Shown: positions 22,701 through 35,400 of the stretch, piece by piece
Layout: every line of letters begins with the position of its first letter
Position numbering within the stretch: the stretch's first letter is position 1
Assembly: GCA_934045075.1 (NCBI GenBank)
Contig: OW203722.1
Location: forward strand, 7,781,303-7,845,302
Length of the DNA stretch: 64,000 nucleotides
DNA from: Yponomeuta sedellus
Taxonomy: Eukaryota; Arthropoda; Insecta; Lepidoptera; Yponomeutidae
Direction of reading: 5' to 3'
Notes under the pieces: model-generated
Databases searched by the model: none
The model's input: the letters and a program-made list of their open reading frames with translations, nothing else
Told to the model about the DNA's origin: nothing
Made by a program: the position numbers and the translations under genes

Positions 22701-25700
22701 CAATTGAACTGTAAGACACAGTTTTGCGCTGCTTTGAATAAAACATTATCATTTCATTTCATTCGCGGTAAGACCGCCACCTGTACCTAATCTGAAGTTA
22801 AGAAATATCTATTCGGAGTATCTCCTTTTTTGTGCAGTGCAGTATAATAAAGTATTCTCTACTTTACAAGAAGACAAGCGTTAAAGTGCGTTTTTCTTCC
22901 AGAGTCACCGCGGATCCTCGCCCGCAATCCGGACCTTCGCCCCGGACGGGCGTACGCTCGAGGCGGGCGGCATCACGGCGCCTCGCTCGCCTTCGCCCCT
23001 GAGAGCGGCCTCGCTGGACGTGCGCGCGGCGTCCCTCGCTCACGGCTCGCTCGCCTCGCTCGCCGACAACGCCCCGCCCAGCCCCCGGCACGGCCCCCCG
23101 CGATGCCTCTCGCCGCTGCTCATGCCGCCAAGGTATTTGCTACTACTTGACTGCCTCCAAAAAAGTCATGGTGCTGATTCCTAGTATCTTTACGGCCAAT
23201 GCTAATTTATTGAAATTCTCTTTTAATTTCCTTGATGAGACGCATTTGCTAAGATAACTAAGAGTAAGGGTATAAATTCAACGTGTATATGTTTTGAGCG
23301 CTCTATAGATGTCAGTCCAGTTAGAACGATAGGAAGGGATGAGATGGTAAAATGTTGTAGGCCTCAACTTAGAAGCTGTATATCACGATCACGGCCTTTG
23401 CCTCTGAGAGTGGCCTCGTTGGACGTACGAGCGGCATCCCTCGCTCACGGCTCGCTCTCTTCGCTCGCCTCGCTTTCTTCGCTCGCCGATAAAGCTCCGC
23501 CCAGCCCCCGGCACGGCCGCGCGATGCCTCTTGCCACTGCGCATGCTGCCAAGGCACTATAACGTAACATTTATATACTAAATATACATTGCTTCTGGCC
23601 CACACTGGAAGACCCTGTGTCGTGGGTACCAGAAACAATCCCATCACAAACATGTATTTTTTTTACTTCTCGACTGGCCTACAAGTATCATGGTGCTGTT
23701 TCGTAGTGTCTACGGCCGATGCTCATTTATTCAAATGCCCTTTAGCTCTTCTACTACCTACCCTTGATGATGCGCATTTGACAGGTTTTTTTCAGTTTTA
23801 TTATCACTATTTAAACGTGTATAATATGTTTTGAGTGCTCTATAGATAGCTGGACTGCCAGCTAGAACGATAGGAGCATCTGTATATCATGGTCACGGCC
23901 TTCACCTCTCAGGGCGGCCTCGCTGGACTTGCGGGCGTGAGTCGTGAGCGAGGGACGAACCCCTCGCTCACGGCTCGCTCTCCTCGCTAGCTGACAACGC
24001 CCCACCCAGCCCCCGGCACGGCCCGCCGCGAATATTCTCGCTGCTGCTCATGCCACCAGTATTTTCTACTACTTGACTAGCCCAAAAAAGTCATGGTACT
24101 GCTTCAAAGAGTCCCTACGGTCATACGTCATACGGCCTCTGTGGCGCAGCGGTAGCGCATCTGTCTACCATGCAGAGGTCCCGGGTTCGAATCCCGGCTG
24201 GGGACAAAAAAAAACCAGGTCATGGATGTTTACATGTTTGTGATGTCGTTGTTTCTGATAACCACGATACAGGGAATCCTACGTGTGGGGCCAGAAGCAA
24301 TGTAGTGCCTGTATGTAAATGTTATGCTATGTTATTGCTCGCGTTTACTCGTGCATGCTCACCATCATGATGCACATTTGCCAAAAACGTTTTTCCGGTG
24401 TTTTAATGTATATATTTTCCGAGCGCTCTGTAGATGTCTATCTAGATAGAAGCATGGTAGGGGGTGGTCGGCCCAACTTTAGAAGCTGAATATCACCGTC
24501 TCGGCCTTCGCTTGAGGCTTTGATTTGATTAAGCACGTTCGCAAGATCATGTGCATGGTTGTCCACACCTGAAACAACTCACACGTAGGTACATCTCAAG
24601 CTTTTATGTTTTCATTCTAAAAGTTTCATGATACGGCCCAAGGTAGTCGGGTCGCTAAAAATAATCAGAAATCCATGACATGGACGTCATTCTATCATAC
24701 AATTTTTTTTACGAATGTAGGTCAAATATACGCCATCAAACAATTTTTACGTTAAGTCCCCGAGCACCGAACAGAAACTTGATAACTTGAATGAAATGTT
24801 TTTGATCTCGTCTGTAGTGGCCAAACTCTGCCGTGCTTAGCAAACACAATTTACGAGCCTGCCACTATGGTGCCTTATTTGCTAGCCCCTTCTTTCGAGC
24901 CTCAATACCGACCCTGTTTTACTCCCATCTAGTGTTTACCGAACAGATTTCTGAAGAATGCCGAGGGCCGACAAATGTAATCTACTTAAGTTCAAGTAGA
25001 GATTTCTCTATATAATATTGAAATATCTGGGTAAGTAATTACTTTGTGCAGCAGAGGAGGGTCAGCGTACCTAATACCTATAAGTATAGAGAGCCAAAAA
25101 GGATTGAATAAAATATGATTGTAGGCCCGTAGACCATTGGTAAATAAAATTTCTCTAAAACTACTACTGTTCTCTATGATACTATCACCATCATGGGTCC
25201 TGCGGCACACATCATAATCGTGTGAAGTTAAACAATAGAAAACTTCCTTATAGAAAAATATACTTCCAGATAGAAACCTATCCCGAAACAAATTATAAAC
25301 ATAATTATAAATTATTAGTCGAAACTTTACATTTTGTACATAGCGTTGAGTCTAGCTATAATTTCGCACTATAGACCTTCGAGCCCCAAATTCAAATATT
25401 AGTGTAAGGTAACCTTTTTACACCATTTTATTTCTTTTCAATTTATTCTATTATTGTTTATTATTGTTTCTGCTTATTATTGTTAACTCAATTGCGTGGG
25501 TGACGTATGACTTTAGATTTCATAAAAGGACCAAACACTAACTACTACGCTACCCTTGGAACGATACACTTGTATTACACTTAATACCTAGCATTTTGGA
25601 AGTCGTATACTTCAATAGTTTTACGCAACCTTTTTCTGGCAGATATATAAATAGAGTTGATCGCCACGCATATTGGCGATTTCGAGCACCGAGAACTCTA

Positions 25701-26417
25701 CAGGTTTTCCAATGATGTTTTCTTCAGCGTTAGCGAGTGGTATTGCTTCTACAAATTCAAAAATATACTCAACTTAAAAAATCCAAGTACGTACTTACAT
25801 GACGAATCGAACCTACGACCTCTCTGATGTTACGCAACAGTTCTACCAGTGTAGGTAGGCAGAGGTGTGAATGTTATGTTATGTAACATCTATAAATTCT
25901 ACGTTTTTTCTTCCTTATAATATCTCCACCAATCCGGACTTGGCCCCCGTGGTGGAGTATGGCCTATACCTTCCTTAGGAAAGAGACCCGTGCCCCTCGG
26001 TGGGGACATAAAGGGTTGATCACCACCAAAGACAATTTTAAACAGCATTTTCGAGTGTTTAATTTCAAAGTTACGTACATTTGCGAATTTGTAGTCGCAA
26101 TACCACACGCTAACGGTGAAGGAAAACATCGTGAGGAAACCCGCGCCTTGGTTGGATCTGCACGTATTGACTAGTCTTTCCTGTGGGCTAGGCCGACTAA
26201 GCTGTCGGGATAGTATAGGTGCTGGGCAAGCCTACACCATCTATAAAACCATGTAAAACCATGCACTACAGCACTACAGCGTCGGAGTGGTCCCTTCGCC
26301 CATATATATATATATATATATATATGGGCGAAGGGACCACTCCGACGCTGTAGTGCTGTAGTGCCTGGGACATGGTTTTATAGATGGTGTAGGCTTGCCC
26401 AGCACCTATACTATCCC

Positions 26418-26473
<56 letters not shown>

Positions 26474-29400
26474 GAGTGTTTTAAAGAATCGCGTTTTTCT
26501 AAATATGACCGTTAATTATCCCGTATAGCTCTTTTTCTTGACTAATCTGAAAAGTCAAGCTGATACTTGTTTACATAAAATTCTCCGTGCCTAAACCGGC
26601 GGAAAGTGAAGTTAATCGTTAGCGGACGAGAAACTGGGGGTTAGTAGGTATATTATGCATGCCTAGCCTAGCACTATTAATGATTCACGTGTATTGGTGG
26701 GTCGCAGAATTAATAAGTTTCTTTATTGGGTGTACAGTTGACAGCACATCAATCTTTACATCGGTGCCCTCTACTCAGTTACGTTACGGGTGACTTGCAT
26801 CTAAAACGTAAAGGTTAACGTGCTGTCGACTGTACCTACTTACGTTATCAACCCTTATATGTCCCCCCTGCTGGGGCACGGGTCTCTTCCTGCATCGCAG
26901 GAAGGTTAGGCCATACTCCACCACGGGGGCCAAGTCCGGGTTGGTGGAGGATTGTAAGACAGTGGCGGGCCTTCCTTACTGTCAGAAGTTATCAAACCGC
27001 CCATAAGGCCATGGTGACATGGCTTAACGACTGCCATTATATGACAGCCGGCACCAACGGCTTAACGTGCCTTGCGAAGCACGGAAGCGCTCGGAAACAT
27101 TCCACTAGCGGTATTCATGGGACACTCACCCATCCTGTGCCTGACCGCGCCTGTTGTTGCTTAACCAAGTGATTGATCACTCGGTTCGCCTAGGCCACGA
27201 GCGCTTCCGAGCGCGACTGTACTCAAATTCAAATTTTCAAATTCAAATAATTTTATTTCAACGTAAAGAATTTACATTCTGTTTGCTGAATGTCAATGTA
27301 CAATGTAAAGTGTAAGCCGCCGCCTTCGGGCCGTAATTGTAGTGGAGAAAAAGGCAGCGGAAAAAAAAACTCCACTCTGACCATCTTTTCTCAAATCATC
27401 TTAAAACCAAATACATCAGTTGCCATGTAAACCTAATAAGATTTCATGATTGCCATTAACAACCCTAAATGCCAAAGCATTAGTCAAATGTCTCACAATA
27501 ATAGGGGAAAACATAAGTGCTGCGGCCAGACACACGAACAGCACTCGTTCACGAGCATAACGCAGTGCTCAGCCATCATCAGTCTCAACCATTTTGGAGG
27601 GAGATAGATGACCCGAACACCACGCTACCATTCGAATGACCTTTAGCAAACTTGCAGTTAAGTTTTTGTCAGTTATATAAGGTATCATATAGTTATTAAT
27701 ATGCAATCACGTCGTCTGTACACACTTGTATTATAAAATATGTTATACTTAGTTATACTTAACAATAAAATCGCGGTGGAATTGGTTTACTATCACGGAT
27801 TAGGATCGTTTATATAGTCGTCTATTCTATAATATGCCTTTTTACATAGCGAATTTTTAATGAAAGTTTTAAATTTATTTTCAGACAAGCATAGAACACG
27901 TTCTGGAATTTTGTTGTAAAAACGAACGCAGTAACCTACAAATGATGTGCCTACCTTGGCTAATCGGGATTTAGTACAAGCAACCTTGTTTCTATTCCTT
28001 GTGTTTACGTTATGAACGTCCCTATTTAATTTAAACATTGTTATATATTTTCGGACATACATTATATTATCGAATATATATTGGCAAGCCAGTGTAAGAA
28101 TGCCTATTTCTTTAAAACGCTTCCTTAGCGATTCTCTACTGTTTAAGTTGTAAATAGCTCTTATTTTTTTTTTTTGCAAGACAAATATGGTTTCTATATC
28201 AGCTGCCCGTCCCCATAATAACAAACCATACGACATGACACTATGAAAATAACTAAAATAGACCAGCCTCGCCGTCGACACGTCTGTAAGTTGTCTAATT
28301 TTTCTGACTGCAAACGCTGCTGAACTCAACCGACCCGACAGTTTTCCAATATGCTGACCCCATTGCAGTTTTGAGTCTATCGTTATGCCTAAAAAAAGCG
28401 TGGACTCTACCAGCTCTAGCCTCTCACCAGATATTTTTAAACTCGTGTCAACATTTTTAACATTGGGTAGTGAGAATTTGATGCATTTTGTCTTTTTTGC
28501 ATTTAGCATCAGATTGTTTATAGTGAACCAGTTTAGAATAGTAGATAAAGCATTGTTTACATCGTCTACATTACTTATACCTCTCTTTACTTTAAAAATT
28601 AAGGAAGTATCATCTGCAAACAACACTATCTGCGAAAGCTTTTCTACTAGGTAGGGCAAATCATTTATATATACCAAAAAAAGGAACGGACCCAGTATAG
28701 AACCTTGAGGGACTCCTACTTTTACATCAGAACCCGAGGATTTAACTCTATTAATATCAACCTTTACAGTTCTGTCTGTTAAGTAAGATCGAAGAAGACT
28801 TAGTGATTTATTACTTAAACCATATCGGTGCAATTTTATGAGAAGTGTTTCGTGGTCGACGCAGTCAAACGCCTTAGAAAGGTCACAGAAAACCCCAATG
28901 GCATCCTGCGACTCCTCCCACGCCTCAAAGATATGCTTTACTAACGCTATGCCTGCTTCCGTCGTTGAGCGGCCTTTTGTAAACCCGAACTGTTTCTTAT
29001 GGAAGAGCTTATTTATACTAAAATGAGTTTGCAATTGATGTAATATTACTTTCTCAAAAACTTTACTTAGCACCGGCAGTATTGCTATAGGTCTGAAATT
29101 ATTTGGATCTTCACTATCACCAGATTTAAACAAGGGTACGATTTTACTTAACTTTAATAGATTAGGAAAGGTTCCCTGGTCAACACATTTATTAAAAATC
29201 AAAGCAAGGTAAGGTGCTAGAATATTGATTATAGTGGATATTAATTTAACTGATAACCCCCACAAATCTTCAGTCTTTTTTAAGTTTAACTCTTTAAATG
29301 TTTTGACAATAGTTAAGGTAGTTATATGGGAGAATTGGAAGTCAACTTTACATGGATTTGTACTTTCCAAAAGTAAGGTATCGGCTAATTGGAAGGAAGA

Positions 29401-32400
29401 ATTTAAGCTAGCCGTTATATGTAGTGGCATGTTTTTAAAAAAAGTTTGAAATATTTCTGCTATGTCCTTCTTCGAATTAACTAACTTACCTTCGATCTTC
29501 AACGCAAATCCCTGGTCCTTAGGTCTCGTTTTACCTGTTTCTTTGTTAATTACTTGCCAGACTGTTTTTATTTTATTAGTAGACGCCATAATTTTTTTAC
29601 TTATACTTATCGATTTGGCTGTTAAACAAGTTTGTCTAAAAGTTTTTGAATATTTTTTTACGTACTCTTTGAACGTCGGATCGTGATTGAATTGTTTTTC
29701 TTCATACAATTCATAAAGCCTTTTCCTACTTCTATATATACCTGGCGTTGCCCATTCTGAAAACCCGCTTTTTAACTCTGTAATTTTTTTTACGTTAAAA
29801 ACATGTTCAAATTCTTTTGATATGGTTGAAAACAATACTTGATATAACGTATTCGGATCATTGCTATCGAAATTCAACGAATTTAACTTTATGTTTATAT
29901 TTTTTTTAAATAATTCAATTTTTTTCTCTGTTATTGGCCTACAATTTAATTCATTGCATTTTTTTGCTTCCAGTACTGACGGTAGGACTACCCATAGCCC
30001 GCTATGGTCTGACTGTAATTTATGTATGACTTCTTTTTCTAAATATTCACAATTGCAAAAGACATTATCTATGCAGGTAGCGCTAGTAGCAGTTGTCCTA
30101 GTGGGTTCTGTAAATAAATTATCTAAATTATATGACCTGAAAAGGCTTGCGAGTTTAGTTTTAAGTGGACCTTGAACTAAGAAATCTATATTGAAGTCCC
30201 CACACACCACTATGCTCTTCGTAGTACTGAATAGGCGTTTTAAGGCATCCTCCATAAGTAATTCAAATTCATTATAATTTGATTGTGGCGGCCTATAAAC
30301 ACACATAACTATATACCTATCCAATTCCACACACGATATCTCAATTAAACGTTCAACAGATAGACTGACAATATCTTTTCTTTCTTTCATTTTCAAACTA
30401 CTTTTGACAAAGATCATTGAACCTCCTCTTATTGAGTGTTGTCGGTTAAAAGTGCTTGCTGCTAAATAGTCTTTTAAAGTAAATGACATTTCAGAATGTT
30501 TCAGCCAATGTTCTGTTAAACACAAAATATCTACATTGAAATCTGCTAAAAATAGTTCAATTAAATTGTCTTTGCCGGAAAAACCCTGTATATTTTGTGC
30601 AACTAAATTGATACCTAACTTAGGGTTTTCCTTTGTCTGCGATGGCAGTTTAAAGCCATTGACTGTGTGTTTGAGCCCGCTGTTGAATTATTACTAATAC
30701 TAGTAACACGGTTGTCATTCCTATCAGGTTGTGTTATAATTCCTATAACCACAGAGTCAAAAATATTGTAAGCTAACAAAGTAGCTAACTTACGTCGACT
30801 ATTCGTCGACTACAAATTTGTTAAGATCAAAAAATGATATGTCACTATGACGACATGTCAAATGGTGAATGTGTATGTTCAAGCTATGGATGTCATTATT
30901 TTCTTTTGCTGACAGGGACTGAGAATATGGGAAAGCGCAAAACACTAATTTTCCCATCCACGGCTGGACATCTTTAGCTTGACCATATAATTCAAATATA
31001 TTGTTTATATCAGTCTTTTTAACACCTTGGCTATTTCCTACTAATAAAATGTAGGTTGTGTCGTTCTGTATTGGGCTTTTGAACAGCTCTTTAACAATGT
31101 CAGTAAAACTTGAATGGGGATAGCATTTATTCAGCACATTTTGTGTCAGCCTGTCATTCAACAAAGGACCTTACCCTGCACCTATCTTATCAGAGAAGAT
31201 TACAGTCCTCCTTTCTTGTTTTACTGCCGGGCCAGTCATGCTAATTGTGGTTGATTCAGGCTGGCTGTGAGTTATCTCAGTAGTGCTTGGAGGTAGACGC
31301 AACGCAGCTGGACTTGTATCCTCAGTGGGGCCATGCAGTCGTGTGGTGAGGCATGATGTTGATGCTGGTGGCTGATCTTGTAGAATTTTACAAGATGCAC
31401 ATGAAGAACCCGCTGATATTTTGTTGCTTAGCGACTGAAATCTTATACTTATGTAGCGGCATCTATAAAATATTCATAAGTGAGCGAAAGTATCCGTCTG
31501 AGTGGCGGTTTGAAAGGTTCGGTTTCAGCCACTGCAACATGCTATCGGGGCCGATAGCGTTTGATATTCTTCTTGCTTCATGTTGTAACGTTGTAACCAT
31601 TTTACACAACTTTTTCGTTTTGTTATATAATTTATCTCTCAAAATTAAAAAAAAGACTCGAAAATTTAAATTACCTACGTTACACACGCTACATTTATTA
31701 TTTCGGCTTTTGACACAATACGACGCACAGACACAGGTTGTCATCAGTTAAAATGTACAATTACACCGTTTATCATATAATAGTGTTTTAGAAGTCGCCC
31801 ATTTTAGAAGAAGCCTATTAGCTCAGTTGGAAGAGCGCTGGCACGGATAGCACGAGATCGCGGGTTCGAATCCGAAAAAGGTTTTTAAAATTGTCCTTTG
31901 CATTAAAAAGAATATAACATGATTATTTTCCTTTTAATGCACTAACCCGATTTACCGATGTTTTTCGACATTTTCACGGAAAACCCACTTCGTCGTCACT
32001 GTTAAATAAAAGACGTGCTACTTGAGAGCCATTTATTGGATACTAAAGCGCTAACGGTTTATCCTAATACCCCACATTATTCCCCGAAATATAAACGCTA
32101 CTACCCTGCCTAATGCTAATATACAACAACAGTAAGGCCCGCCGCTGTCTTACAATCCTCCACCAACCCGGACTTGGCCCCCGTGGTGGATGGAGTATGG
32201 CCCAACCTTCCTGTGATGCAGGAAGACCCGTGCCCCAGCAGTGGGGACATACAAGGTTTGATAACGACTGTCTTTATATCTAGCCTAAGCTTGTCTAAAA
32301 GAGATTCGGTAAAACTGCCAATCCGCTACTTGACTCGTATCAAATTTGACGCGATAAATGAATATTTCCTGAAGTATTTAACTTAAGAAACTGAAATATA

Positions 32401-35400
32401 TTATTTTTGGTAAGTAAGTAAGTAGGATGGCTGCGAAATTCGCAAATAAAAAAAATATTTACCGCTTTTAATTCGGAACGGTGAAAACGCTATCCGCCAT
32501 GTTGTAAGCATCTTTCGGTTGTAAACAAACATCTGTCAGCCAGAACCACTAGACATTGATTATTAGAGGACTTACATCAAAGTGATCTCACGTAAATACA
32601 CCCGAGTTTCAGTCGATAAAGTATCGGGGTCTCTTTTGGCAAGTTTGAGCCAATTTTTTGGTGTGTTTATTTTACTGGGTACACGAATCCACAACTTCCT
32701 GGGCTTCTATATTGACATGTTTTTGCATTTTCGAACAATGCAAAAATTATAATTGCTATATTTTGCATGTAAACTCGATGAAATCATGGTTTCGTCGTTG
32801 TTATTTCACTATGCTCACAAATCACTCACAGTTGTTGAATGTCAAACTTTGCTTACAAGATTTCAGGTCTTCAAACCATAGACAAAAATGGCTGTTTAGC
32901 AAAGCAGAGTTTTAAAATATATTTTTTGGTTGCTTTTAGGTCCTCAAAAATATACTAAAATATTTTTTGGTCTAATGGAAGAGATATAATACTATTTAAG
33001 ACTTACTTGCGAAGAGAGTCAAATAGCGGATTGTATACTATAATTTAGATAAATCTCTTTTATGCACTTTTGAAATATATGATGTACAACAAAAAGTACT
33101 AATCTAATCTCTCTATCTAGAGAAAACCTACAGTTACAATTATAAAGGCAGCATTATCAATGAGTGCCCTATCTATTCATATTTCGACATTTTACAGGGA
33201 CGAAACTTATATTGGCACCAAGTATAGGCGTCGGAGCTCAATCGTCATTACTATTTTTAGAACTTAGTGGGTATAAACTTTGAGGTTCTTAAATAATGCG
33301 CAAAAAACAGCTATAACACTGAAGTAATCCGTAGTATCCGCTCTGTTGTTGTTTATGATTTTTGTTATATCCTTTCAATATTATGTATTTATGTAATAAT
33401 ATTTATTTTTTATTTTGTGTATTTATGTAAATTATTAATATATTTATCTGTTGATAACTATATTTACACTATTGTTGAGGCATGTGTTCATTTATACCTT
33501 TGTAATAAGTTCAATATATTAGTCCAGTCTATCCAAAGGTTGTCTGGAAGAGATCACTTTTAGTGATAAGGCCGCCGTTTGTACTCTTAGGTTAAGAAAT
33601 ATCTGTGTAATTTCCATTTTTATGTACAATGAAGTGTTCTCTATCTCTAGTGCTGTAAAATAAAAAGTGTTCTAAAATAATTAGGTACCTTTCGTTTTAC
33701 AAGAAAAGCTAAAATAAGGGTACAGCAATATCATTCCGATGTAAAAACCTAACTGCAAAGTAGGTACTCGGAGCTGCAAGTGATGCAAATTATTTCAGCC
33801 AGATGTCGCTGCCTGTACGTACCTAATACAAAGAGTATTGTAAAGAGGTTCGAAATTTCACTGACGCCGGTGAGTCACCCATTAGCTCAGTTGGAAAGAG
33901 CGCTGGCACGGATAGCCAGAGGTCGCGGGTTCGAATCCCGGCATGGGTGGATTTTTTAGCCTCTAAATAGGTTTTTTAAAAATTGTCCTTAGCCCGGGTT
34001 AGTGCATAAAAAATAATATAATCATGTGGGTACAGCGATATCATATCGATGTAAAACCCTAACTGCAAAGTAGGTACTCGGGGCAGCAAGTGATGCAAAT
34101 TACTTCAGCCAGATATCGCTGCCTGTACGTACCTAATACAGAGAGAATTGTAAAGAGGTTCGAAATTTCACTGATGCCGGTGAGTCACCCGTTAGCTCAG
34201 TTGGAAGAGCGCTGGCACGGATAGCCAGAGGTCACGGGTTCGAATCCCGGCATGGGTGGAATTTTTAGCCTCTAAATAGGTTTTTAAATAGGTTTCTAAA
34301 TCGACGTGTTCATGAAAATATTATTGTATCTACCTACCTATGCATTAACATACTTTAGGCCTAGGATTGATTAATCCGCTGTATGCTGAAATACAGGCTA
34401 TAAACCTAGTTCAGCAGCAGATGCTACAAAAGACATGTTATTATGTAAATCTAACTTTTAGTACTAGATATTAAATAAGCCAAATTTTGTTTTGTTAACA
34501 TGTTCACACCTTTTTCTGGTTCAATAAACGTTATCTTATCTTATCTTAATTAGAGGGCATGCCTCAAAAATATATTAGAAAGACTGGATTTATATCACAT
34601 TTATGTTACAAATACATCAAAAAACGTCTTCGGGATTTTACAGGTCTCAAAAGTGCGATAAAATAATTATAATAAACAAATTAAAAGCCTAATTTTCAAC
34701 CACTACACAGCAACAAGAAATAAAAAAGCAGTTAGTGTGTTTTAATTTTTTTTTTTTGCTGTCCATTAGAAACTCTAACCGACATGTAATAGGAAATAAT
34801 TATTATATAAATAACCGTGCAACGGTTCCTACTAAAACCCTGTTTAGTAAATGCTTTGAAATGGAACCGTAATACTTACTCTCACCCGTACGTGTAGGTA
34901 CCTAAATATAGCATACACACACCTACTACAGGCACGCCTTATTGATTGTACTGACTATGAGAAATGAATATTCATTGCTCCGGGCCCGGTTGGCTGTATT
35001 TCATCCTGCAATGCTATGCGGTGATGCTGACAGAAACCTAGATAATATTAATGACGAAGATATTATTGGACTTCAGTACGACACAATTATCTAGGAAAAT
35101 TCTGGTAAAAAATCAGTAGCTAGGTGGTAGAAAATCACAAAACCTTAAAAAAGTCGGAAAACGTTTACATACTCTGTGCCGGAGATGTTACAAGGAAAAG
35201 ACTAAATCACAGATTAAATAAATAAACTCTAACAAAGGCGTTAAATTAGTAGTGTTTTAATAAAAAAAATGCCGTAGGTAGTCTCTAAGCATAGACAAAG
35301 AAAGTATGAATTTCTTCTTCGTTAAAATCTACCTGGTGGTTTTTAGAAATTATTTTTTTCTGAATTTTGATACTACTTAGATCACATATTATGTACCTAC

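Larger units (their letters stand above)
27222..31445 (-). mobile_element. CR1/jockey-type LINE, nearly full length
   Basis: Reading on the - strand: part of ORF1 (31440-30615), ORF2 with endonuclease and reverse transcriptase (about 30660-27793), a ~550-bp 3' UTR and a tail of TTTGAATTTGA-type repeats at 27222-27250. It lies within the Syt12-like intron between exons 22903 and 35731, antisense to the gene. The 5' end is unclear. ORF1 carries one nonsense codon and one frameshift while ORF2 is intact, so the insertion is recent but probably inactive. Confidence 0.85.

Noticed and set aside
23385..24065. Mutually exclusive alternative exons of Syt12
   Set aside because: The copies lack a 3' splice site and have lost the donor, and one has a stop, so they are better explained as dead tandem duplicates.
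24132..24205. A possible tRNA-Gly (ACC) gene
   Set aside because: The D, anticodon and T arms look good, but the acceptor stem is imperfect and the sequence is followed by a body that also occurs reversed at 23575-23655, so it is a SINE head.
28385..30175. Several + strand frames within the LINE
   Set aside because: They are antisense shadows of ORF2.
31353..31751. A 132-codon membrane protein on the + strand
   Set aside because: It overlaps the 5' region of the LINE, its hydrophobicity is of low-complexity AT-rich type, and there are no supporting splice or start signals.
33885..34258. Tandem tRNA genes
   Set aside because: C at position 33, a missing T-stem pair and conserved flanks shared by about a dozen copies point to a repeat family, not tRNA genes.
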